64,000 bases of DNA from Streptomyces graminofaciens (lineage in GTDB: Bacteria > Actinomycetota > Actinomycetes > Streptomycetales > Streptomycetaceae): contig NZ_AP018448.1 of assembly GCF_030294945.1 (NCBI RefSeq), positions 3,782,001-3,846,000 of the forward strand, read 5' to 3'. Below the pieces are notes generated by a model. The model worked only from the letters and a program-made list of their open reading frames with translations, was not told the origin of the DNA and ran no database searches. Within the stretch, counting starts at the first letter, position 1, and each line of letters starts with the position of its first letter. Both the position numbers and the translations under genes were made by a program. Below are positions 57,541 to 64,000 of this stretch, piece by piece.

Positions 57541-59508
57541 TTGAAGAAGTCGGACATGGACGCACGGTCCGTGGCAGTGATCGGCATGGCCTGCCGGCTA
57601 CCGGGGGCCTCCGGGACCGACGAACTGTGGTCCCTGCTGCGCGACGGTGTGGACGCCACCAGCGAGACGCCGCCCGAACGTTACGACGTGGACGCGCTGC
57701 ACGACCCCCACCCAGGGCCCGGCAAGCTGGCCAGCCGCCGCGCCGGGTATGTCGAGGTCGCCGAGTTCGACGCCGAGTTCTTCGGCCTGTCCCCCACCGA
57801 GGCCGTCGAACTCGACCCGCAGCAGCGACTGTTGCTGATGACGGCCTGGGAGGCACTGGAGGACGCGGGCCAGCGGCCGGACGTGCTGGCCGGCAGCCGC
57901 GCCGGGGTCTATGTGGGCAACACGCGTGCGGACTACCTCGAGCTGGCGCTGCGTCAGGGGCCCGAGGGGGCGTCGGCCGCGCAGTTGCAGAACTTCCGCT
58001 CCCTGCTCTCCGCCCGGCTGTCCCACTTCTTCGACCTCCGTGGTCCCAGCGTCGTCGTCGACACGGCGTGCTCGTCCTCGCTGACGGCCGTGCACAGCGC
58101 GGTACAGAGCCTGCGTGCCGGGGAGAGTCCACTGGCCGTGGTCGCCGGGGTGAACCTCAAACTCCGCCCGGACGAAGGGCAGGTGATGACCGCGGCCGGC
58201 GGCATGGCCTCCGACGGGCGCAGCAAGTTCGGTGACGCGAGCGCCGACGGACACGCGCCCAGCGACGCCGTCGCCGTCGTCGTGCTGAAGCGGCTCACCG
58301 ACGCGCTCGCGGACGGGGACCGCATCCGCGCGGTCATCCAGGGCAGCGCGGTCGGCAACGACGGCCGCACCAGCGAGTCGGTGCTCAATCCCTCGCTCAC
58401 CGGCCAGCTGGAGGTACTGCGCTGGGCGTACGAGGACGCCGGGCTGGACCCCGCCGACGTGGACTACGTCGAGGCGCACGGCTCCGGCTCCCCCGCGCTG
58501 GACCCCCTGGAGCTCACCGCGCTCGGCGAGGTGCTGGGCGAGGGGCGTCCGGCGGACCGGCCGCTGCTGGTCGGCTCGGTGAAGAGCAACATCGGGCACG
58601 CGGAGGCCGCGGGCGGGCTCGCCGGGATGATCAAGACGGTGCTGTGCCTGGAGCACGGTCAGGTCCCGGCCAGCCTGCATGTCGCCACCCCCAACCCCGA
58701 GGTCGCCTGGGACAAGCTGCCGCTGGAGATACCCGGCAAGCTCCGGGCCCTCCCCGACCTCGGCCGTCCGGCTGTCATGGGCATTTCCGGTCAGGGTTCC
58801 TCCGCCCTCAACGCCCATGTGGTGATCCGCCAGGCCGAGGTCGTCAAGGAGAGCTTCAAGGAGCGGCTGAAGGCGGTGCTGTCGAGCACGACGTACGTAC
58901 TCCCGCTCTCCGCCCGTACGCCCGCCGCGCTGGACGCGCTGGTCCGTTCGTACGCCGAGTACCTGGGCGGCGAGGGCGCGGGGGCCGCGTACTCGGTGCG
59001 GGACATCTGCTTCAGCGCGGCCCTGCGCCGCCAGCACCACAAGCACCGGACGGCCGTGGTCGGCGCCTCGCACGAGGAGCTGGTCGCCGCGCTCACCGGG
59101 GCGCCGGGCGCGGGCGGGGACTCCGAGGTCGCCGAGCGCTACCGCGCCGGTGAGAACGTGGACTGGGAGCAGGAGTTCAAGGAGTTCCGAAGGGGTGGGG
59201 CCCACTTCGTACCGCTCCCCCACTATCCGTGGCAGACGAAGCGGTACTGGCCCGGCGAGAACGCCTCGGGCGAGGGTGTCGGCGAGGCGGACCTGTCGTC
59301 CTGGGTGCTGCGCGAGCACGCCCGCACCGGCTTCGACGACGGCTCCACGCTCACCGAGATCGGCATCGACTCCCTCGCCAGGCTCCGCATCGTCGTGGAG
59401 CTGACCAAGCGGTCGGGCCAGGAGGTCGATCCGGAGGAGTTCGGCCGCCTTCGTACCGTTGGCGAACTACGCGCGTGGACGCGGGAGTTGGAGGACGCGA
59501 CCCGATGA
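57541..59508 (+). CDS. AT-less polyketide synthase protein: ketosynthase plus carrier domain (655 aa)
   Basis: Type I modular ketosynthase (about residues 8-435) with an intact triad: Cys177 in DTACSSS, His313 in EAHGSGS and His353 in SNIGHAEAAGG. The usual post-KS stretch (FSAALRRQHHKHRTAVVGAS) runs, without any acyltransferase, into the normal post-AT linker (FVPLPHYPWQTKRYWPGEN) and then a carrier domain with phosphopantetheine site Ser611 in IGIDSLARLR. So AT, KR and DH are absent and the linker ends look cleanly joined. The TTG start at 57541 follows AAGGAGAGG. The stop overlaps the adenylation gene (ATGA). It may condense an acyl or aminoacyl starter loaded by the partner; the product is unknown. 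Confidence 0.88.
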   Translation: MKKSDMDARSVAVIGMACRLPGASGTDELWSLLRDGVDATSETPPERYDVDALHDPHPGPGKLASRRAGYVEVAEFDAEFFGLSPTEAVELDPQQRLLLMTAWEALEDAGQRPDVLAGSRAGVYVGNTRADYLELALRQGPEGASAAQLQNFRSLLSARLSHFFDLRGPSVVVDTACSSSLTAVHSAVQSLRAGESPLAVVAGVNLKLRPDEGQVMTAAGGMASDGRSKFGDASADGHAPSDAVAVVVLKRLTDALADGDRIRAVIQGSAVGNDGRTSESVLNPSLTGQLEVLRWAYEDAGLDPADVDYVEAHGSGSPALDPLELTALGEVLGEGRPADRPLLVGSVKSNIGHAEAAGGLAGMIKTVLCLEHGQVPASLHVATPNPEVAWDKLPLEIPGKLRALPDLGRPAVMGISGQGSSALNAHVVIRQAEVVKESFKERLKAVLSSTTYVLPLSARTPAALDALVRSYAEYLGGEGAGAAYSVRDICFSAALRRQHHKHRTAVVGASHEELVAALTGAPGAGGDSEVAERYRAGENVDWEQEFKEFRRGGAHFVPLPHYPWQTKRYWPGENASGEGVGEADLSSWVLREHARTGFDDGSTLTEIGIDSLARLRIVVELTKRSGQEVDPEEFGRLRTVGELRAWTRELEDATR

Positions 59509-61439
59509 GAGAGCAGTACGGCACCGGCGAGGACCCCGCCCCTCGGGCGCCGGACGCGGCCGCCGCCCCGAGCACCCCCGGCCATGCCACAACCGACGCC
59601 GAGGGAACGGGCCACCGGGAGCCACCCGGCCCGGCATCGACCACGCGCACGACCGAGGAGACGACGGCCAGACAACCGCCCGGCCCGACACCGCCCGCAC
59701 ACGGCACCGACGACGCGACCGACCCGGCAACCGGGGCCCAGCAGCTCGACCGGACACCGCCCCGTCGGCCACCGACCAGACCCGGAACCGCACGAGCAGC
59801 CCACCCGGAGCCACCCGGCCGCCCGGCATCGGCCGGACCCGGAACCGAGGAAGCGGCCCATGGGGAGCCACCCGACCGGACCTCGGCCCCGGGTACGACC
59901 GAGCCGCCAGGCCATGCACCCACCCCCCAAACCCTCTACGCCTGGTTCGCCCGAGCCGCCGAGGAGTTCGGGGACTGCGTGGCGTTGGAGGTCGGGGAGG
60001 AGCGGCTCGCCTACGGGGAGTTGCGGGGGCTGGCCGAGGGGATCGCGGTACGGCTGCTCTCTGCGGCGGGTGGGGGAGCCCCGCCGAAGAGGGTGGGGCT
60101 GCTGGCGAGCCGGTCGGTGGCCGCGTACGCCGGGTATCTGGCGATCCTGCGGGCCGGGGCGACCGTCGTCACCCTCAACCCGGAGCATCCGGCCGCCCGC
60201 ACGGCGGAGATCGTTCGGACGGCGGGGCTGGAGCTGGTGCTGGCCGACGCCCCGGGGGCGGATCTCGGGGTGCCTCGGCTCATCCTCGGAGAGGCGGAGT
60301 TGGCGGAGATCGCCGCCGAACCCCGGCCCGACGCCGAGTGGCCCCGGGCCGACGCCGACGATCTGGCGTACATCATCTTCACCTCCGGCTCGACCGGCGC
60401 CCCCAAGGGCGTGCCGATCACGCACCGGAACGTCTCCGCCAACCTCGCGTACATCACGCCCCGGTACGGCATCGGGCCCGGCAGCCGGATGTCCCAGACC
60501 TTCGAGCTGACCTTCGACGCCTCGGTGCACGATCTGTTCGTCGCCTGGGCGGGCGGGGCCACGCTGGTCGTACCGGCCCGCAGCCAGCTGCTGTCGCCGG
60601 TGAAGACCGTCAACAAGCTCGGGCTCACCCACTGGTTCTCGGTGCCCTCGCTGATCAGCTTCGCCTCGCGCCTGGGCACCCTGAAGCCCGGCAGCATGCC
60701 CACGCTGAGATGGACGGTCTTCGGCGGCGAACCACTGACCCTGGCGGCGGCCCGCGAGTGGCAGGAGGCGGCCCCGAACAGCGACCTCGAAGTGCTGTAC
60801 GGGCCGACCGAGTTGACCATCTCCTGCACCGGCTACCGCTTCCCGGCGAACCCCGCCGACTGGCCCGAGACCCCCAACGGCACGGCCCCGATCGGCAGTT
60901 GCTTCCCCACGCTGGACTTCCTGCTGCTCGACGAGGAGGGCGGGGAGGCCGACACCGGAGAGCTGTGCGTACGCGGCCCGCAGCGCTTCCCCGGCTATCT
61001 GGATCCGGACAACAACGCCGGCCGGTTCGTGGGGATCGACGACAGTGCCACCCGGCCCACCGACGCGCACTGGTACCGCACCGGCGACCGCGTCGCCCTC
61101 CTGGACGGCTGTCTGGTCCATCTGGGGCGCACCGACCACCAGGTGAAGATCCGCGGCCACCGGATCGAACTCGGGGAGATCGAGGCCCGGCTGCGCGAGC
61201 AGGACGGGGTCCGCGAGGCCGTCGTGCTCGCGGTACCCGCCGAAGACGGCGAACCGGAGCTGGAGGCCGTCGTCAGCGGCACCGACTGCGACCCCGACCG
61301 GCTGTTCGCGGGGCTCGGCGACCGGCTGCCGCCGTACATGCTGCCGCGCCGCATCACCGCACTCGGTCAACTGCCGCTCGGCGCCAACGGAAAGATCGAC
61401 CGGCGGGCTCTGCTCACCGAACTCACCCGCCCGCGCTGA
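59505..61439 (+). CDS. stand-alone amino-acid adenylation protein (644 aa)
   Basis: Residues 1-135 are a Pro/Thr/Gly-rich disordered tail with repeated PPG-type motifs (EPPGP, QPPGP, EPPGR, EPPDR). Residues 140-640 form an ANL adenylation domain: FTSGSTGAPKGV (A3), FDASVHD (A4), YGPTE (A5), YRTGD (A7), GRTDHQVKIRGHRIELGEIE (A8) and NGKIDR (A10 Lys). Aligning by eye to the GrsA phenylalanine domain gives the pocket residues D-A-H-S-V-G-L-I-S-K, which match no code I remember. The VFGGEPL region resembles DltA-like ligases. It should activate a carboxylic or amino acid and load the carrier domain of the coupled KS protein. Confidence 0.88.
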   Translation: MREQYGTGEDPAPRAPDAAAAPSTPGHATTDAEGTGHREPPGPASTTRTTEETTARQPPGPTPPAHGTDDATDPATGAQQLDRTPPRRPPTRPGTARAAHPEPPGRPASAGPGTEEAAHGEPPDRTSAPGTTEPPGHAPTPQTLYAWFARAAEEFGDCVALEVGEERLAYGELRGLAEGIAVRLLSAAGGGAPPKRVGLLASRSVAAYAGYLAILRAGATVVTLNPEHPAARTAEIVRTAGLELVLADAPGADLGVPRLILGEAELAEIAAEPRPDAEWPRADADDLAYIIFTSGSTGAPKGVPITHRNVSANLAYITPRYGIGPGSRMSQTFELTFDASVHDLFVAWAGGATLVVPARSQLLSPVKTVNKLGLTHWFSVPSLISFASRLGTLKPGSMPTLRWTVFGGEPLTLAAAREWQEAAPNSDLEVLYGPTELTISCTGYRFPANPADWPETPNGTAPIGSCFPTLDFLLLDEEGGEADTGELCVRGPQRFPGYLDPDNNAGRFVGIDDSATRPTDAHWYRTGDRVALLDGCLVHLGRTDHQVKIRGHRIELGEIEARLREQDGVREAVVLAVPAEDGEPELEAVVSGTDCDPDRLFAGLGDRLPPYMLPRRITALGQLPLGANGKIDRRALLTELTRPR

Positions 61440-61843
61440 GCCCTCCCCGATGCGATAGACATCTCCTCGCTCTCCCCGGAACCTTCACGTCCGCCTAGGA
61501 TCCCCATCCTGTCCCTCATGGGGAGCGATGAAACCGACGTTTCTCGCTCCCCGGTCCGTCCATCCCTCGACCCCGCCCCGCCCCGTCCGCCCCGCGCTCC
61601 GGCGCTCCCCACCGCCGCGCGCCCCGACACCCTCCACCACCCTCCCCCGAAATGAACCCCCGAAGCCGTTGGATCCCCCCACACGCTGCCGCGAAGCCCG
61701 CCGCCCGGCGGAGCACGAGCGCGCACCCTGTGGGCGACCCCACGCGCCCCTCGGGGGTTTTCCCATGCCCTACGGCACCCACCGCACGGGGCGCCGCACG
61801 CCGCTCGCCCGCCCGACACCCATATCCGTAGTGAGGCACCCAC
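61440..61843. other. 404-bp C-rich intergenic region
   Basis: Strongly C-rich on the plus strand and without a convincing ORF. A short CCCC-tc-GGGG stem followed by TTTT (61747-61761) is a weak terminator candidate. The right-hand end must contain the promoter or leader of the FAD monooxygenase gene. Confidence 0.4.
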
Positions 61844-63031
61844 ATGTTCGACGCCATAGTGGTAGGGGCGCGCTGCGCCGGAGCCCCGACCGCCATGCTG
61901 CTGGCCCGCGCCGGCCATCGCGTCCTCCTGCTCGACAAGGGGGCCTTCGGTTCTGACGTCCTGTCCACCCACCTCATCCACCAGCCGGGCGTGGCCGCCC
62001 TCGCCCGCTGGGGCCTGCTCGACACCGTGCTCGCCACCGGCTGCCCACCGCTGGACCCGGTGTCGTACGAGGTCGCCGACATCCGGCTGGAGGGGCTCGC
62101 CCGGGGCGTGGAGGGCCAGCGCGCCGGGTACGCGCCCCGGCGCCGGGTCCTGGACCCGGTCCTGGTCGAGGCGGCGATCGCGGCCGGTGTCGAGTACCGG
62201 GAGAAATGCCAGGTCACGGGGTTGCTGTACGACGAGGAGGGGCGGGTCGTCGGGGTCAGGGGCAAGTACAGCGGGGGTGGCGGGTTCACGGAGCGGGCGC
62301 GTCTGGTGATCGGCGCGGACGGGATGCGCTCCACCGTCGCCGAGCTGGCCGAGGCGCCGTACACGATCCTGAACGAGCGGCTGACCTGCGCGTACTACGC
62401 CTACTACACGGGCGTACCGGCGACCCTTGAGCTGTACGAGCGGGCGGGGTCCTGGGTCGCCGCCGTGGCCACCAACGACGAGGCGACGCTCGTGCTCGCG
62501 TACTTCCCGCAGTCCCGCTTCGACGAGATCCGCGCCGACGCGCACGCCGCGTACCTGGAGCAGATCCGCACCACCGCGCCGAGCCTGTACGGGCGGATCG
62601 ACGGCCGGGAGCCGGTGGAGCGGCTGCGCGGGACGGGCGACCAGCAGAACTTCTTCCGGCGGGCGGCGGGCCCCGGGTGGGCGCTCGTCGGCGACGCGGG
62701 GCACCACAAGGACTCGATCACCGCCCGTGGAATCAGCGACGCCTTCCTGCAAGCGGAATGCCTTGTGAAACATGCGGGCGAGCGGCTGGGCGGCGATCCC
62801 GCGGACCTGGACAAGGCCCTTACGTCCTACGGCGAGGAGCGGGACGCGACCCTGGTCCCGGGCTACGAGGCGACACTCTCGGTGGCCCGACTGGATCCGC
62901 ACGAACAGCGATTGTCCCTGTTGCGGGCGGTACGGCAGGACTCCGAACTCACCTCGATCTATTTCGACACGGTCGCCGGAATAGGCACAGCCAGCGCCCT
63001 GTACACCCCCAAGTTGCTGGCCCTTTTGTGA
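61844..63031 (+). CDS. FAD-dependent monooxygenase/oxidoreductase (395 aa)
   Basis: Group A flavoprotein fold. The N-terminal dinucleotide motif is AIVVGARCAGAPTAMLLARA, a GxxxxG variant; the DG motif is VIGADGMRSTVAELA, and the second FAD motif is WALVGDAGHHKDSITARGIS, near residue 285. It would hydroxylate, epoxidise or oxidise a small molecule using NAD(P)H. The start follows GTGAGG. It lies 404 bp after the adenylation gene on the same strand and may tailor the product of the KS/adenylation pair, although it may also be independent. Confidence 0.88.
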   Translation: MFDAIVVGARCAGAPTAMLLARAGHRVLLLDKGAFGSDVLSTHLIHQPGVAALARWGLLDTVLATGCPPLDPVSYEVADIRLEGLARGVEGQRAGYAPRRRVLDPVLVEAAIAAGVEYREKCQVTGLLYDEEGRVVGVRGKYSGGGGFTERARLVIGADGMRSTVAELAEAPYTILNERLTCAYYAYYTGVPATLELYERAGSWVAAVATNDEATLVLAYFPQSRFDEIRADAHAAYLEQIRTTAPSLYGRIDGREPVERLRGTGDQQNFFRRAAGPGWALVGDAGHHKDSITARGISDAFLQAECLVKHAGERLGGDPADLDKALTSYGEERDATLVPGYEATLSVARLDPHEQRLSLLRAVRQDSELTSIYFDTVAGIGTASALYTPKLLALL

Positions 63032-63227
63032 TCTTCGTCAATTGCAGAGCTTGTGCAGGTAGTTGTGGTCAAGCGGATGCTGACGGTCTGCCGATGGGCC
63101 TGATACGGTTCCATTCGGCCGCTGACATTTGCCGACGGCGTGTCAAGTCGGCGCACAGGGGGAGATGTCGGGCAAACCGCTCCACCCCTAATCGCCATCA
63201 GATTTTCGCTGTCGTACGAGGAATCAG

Positions 63228-64000
63228 ATGCCAGGCTCCCGCGACCGGCGGACACGACACAGGTCCGCCTCGCGCACATCCCTCCGGTACTCGTTCGTCG
63301 TGCCGTTCGTCGTGCCCGCGGTCCTCGCCACAGGGATCTGGGGTTACACGGCGGCCGGGCTCGTGGACGAGCAGATCCGGCTGGGGGCCGAGACGGACCG
63401 CGCCACCTCCGTCGCCGCCCCCACGCAGACCCTGCTGTCCCGGCTCCAGGAGGAGCGTCGGCTCACCGCCGTCTGGCAGACGAGCCGTACGGACTCCGAC
63501 CGTACGAAGCTGGAGGCGGCCCGCGAGAAGACGGACTCCGCCGTCACGTCGTATCGCAAGGCGTCCATGTCCGCGCTGGACACCGGCACGCTTCAGAGCC
63601 GCGCCGAGAAGCTCGACGAGGCGCTGGACAACCTCGCGGAGCGACGCAAGGCGATCGACGACCGCGAACTGAACGCCGCCGACGCGTTCCAGTACTTCAC
63701 CGGGGCCGTCTCCAGCGGGATGGACCTGTTCACCACGGCCGTCCGCAGCGACGACGCCGACCTGGTCCACGGTGCGGAGGCCACCTCGGCGGTCGTCCGG
63801 CTCACCGAGATGCTCTCCCGCGAGGACGCGCTGATCTCCGGCGCACTGCCCTCGCGCAGGATCACCGCGCAGGCCCGCACCCAGTTCGCCCAGTACCTGG
63901 CGGTCCAGCAGTCGATCCGGGCCGCGCTGGGCGTGCGTGACCTGCCCGCGGGCGGTGCCGCCTCCTACGGGGAGATCACCGACAGCGCGCAGTGGACCTC
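63228..64000 (+). CDS. nitrate-sensing-domain histidine kinase, conservon CvnA type (5' part)
   Basis: The frame is open from ATG 63228 to the window end (257 codons seen), with GAGGA 8 nt upstream. A basic N-terminus leads to a transmembrane helix (YSFVVPFVVPAVLATGIWGY) and an extracellular helical domain with LLSRLQEERRLTAVWQ and ADAFQYFTGAVSSGMDLFTT, the hallmarks of the NIT (nitrate and nitrite sensing) domain. In Streptomyces such kinases begin conservon operons (kinase, roadblock, DUF742, GTPase, often P450). HAMP and kinase domains would lie beyond the window. The 196-bp gap upstream should carry its promoter. Confidence 0.85.
   Translation, partial: MPGSRDRRTRHRSASRTSLRYSFVVPFVVPAVLATGIWGYTAAGLVDEQIRLGAETDRATSVAAPTQTLLSRLQEERRLTAVWQTSRTDSDRTKLEAAREKTDSAVTSYRKASMSALDTGTLQSRAEKLDEALDNLAERRKAIDDRELNAADAFQYFTGAVSSGMDLFTTAVRSDDADLVHGAEATSAVVRLTEMLSREDALISGALPSRRITAQARTQFAQYLAVQQSIRAALGVRDLPAGGAASYGEITDSAQWT

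Overview
The window is chromosomal DNA from a Streptomyces-type actinomycete. GC content is very high and codon third positions are strongly G/C. GTG and TTG starts are common and genes overlap by ATGA/GTGA. The gene content is typical of the genus: geosmin synthase, TreY/TreZ, DUF1707-FHA, DUF6230/DUF6114, an SAV2148-type HEPN protein, and a nitrate-sensing (conservon-type) histidine kinase. No rRNA, tRNA, transposase, integrase or CRISPR array was seen.

Layout. 1-2368: the tail of an unknown gene, a secreted protein and a GNAT acetyltransferase. 2419-12134: a complete assimilatory sulfur locus. It has an inverted-repeat operator candidate, a 27-codon leader peptide of the actinobacterial sulfur-gene type (missed by normal gene finding), ferredoxin-sulfite reductase, a 59-aa zinc-ribbon protein, APS/PAPS reductase, APS kinase, the two ATP-sulfurylase subunits, an SsuA/B/C-type sulfonate ABC importer and a SirB/CbiX-like chelatase that would supply siroheme. 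The enzymes are tightly packed with 1-4 nt overlaps. 12228-18200: a small secreted protein, a decayed DsbA/mycothiol-nitroreductase-like pseudogene, a DinB/mycothiol-type protein, DUF1697, an MMPL exporter and a CDP-alcohol phosphatidyltransferase. 18438-22836: a macrolide-type glycosyltransferase with a perfect 16-bp palindrome in its promoter, and a sugar ABC importer. 23061-26266: a phosphotransferase, a DnaQ-like exonuclease and a HEPN protein. 26576-35505: glycogen-to-trehalose genes (glgX, treY, treZ), interrupted on the opposite strand by an M14 carboxypeptidase and a DUF1707-FHA protein. 35659-41984: an APH-like protein missing catalytic Asp residues, an M24 peptidase, a LysE exporter, a metallophosphoesterase, a PDZ protein, a LysR regulator and a glutaminase-like protein. 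41972-44367: geosmin synthase with a translationally coupled 58-aa His/Gly-rich ORF. 44487-52187: an ARMT1/DUF89 protein, a zinc-ribbon membrane protein, a subtilisin with a P domain, a membrane-anchored AA10 LPMO, and secreted/DUF6230/DUF6114 proteins. 52412-56780: a P450, an AraC regulator and a GAF protein. 57541-63031: an unusual small assembly-line locus of KS-carrier protein without an AT domain, a coupled stand-alone adenylation protein and an FAD monooxygenase. 63228-end: the start of a nitrate-sensing histidine kinase gene, cut by the window.

The most notable points are the sulfur leader peptide, the AT-less KS-carrier/adenylation pair, the geosmin-coupled micro-ORF, a four-unit 44-bp tandem repeat between the protease and LPMO genes, and five copies of one dispersed intergenic repeat that sit mostly at gene ends. 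All functional calls come from reading the sequence and remembered family motifs; no database search was run.
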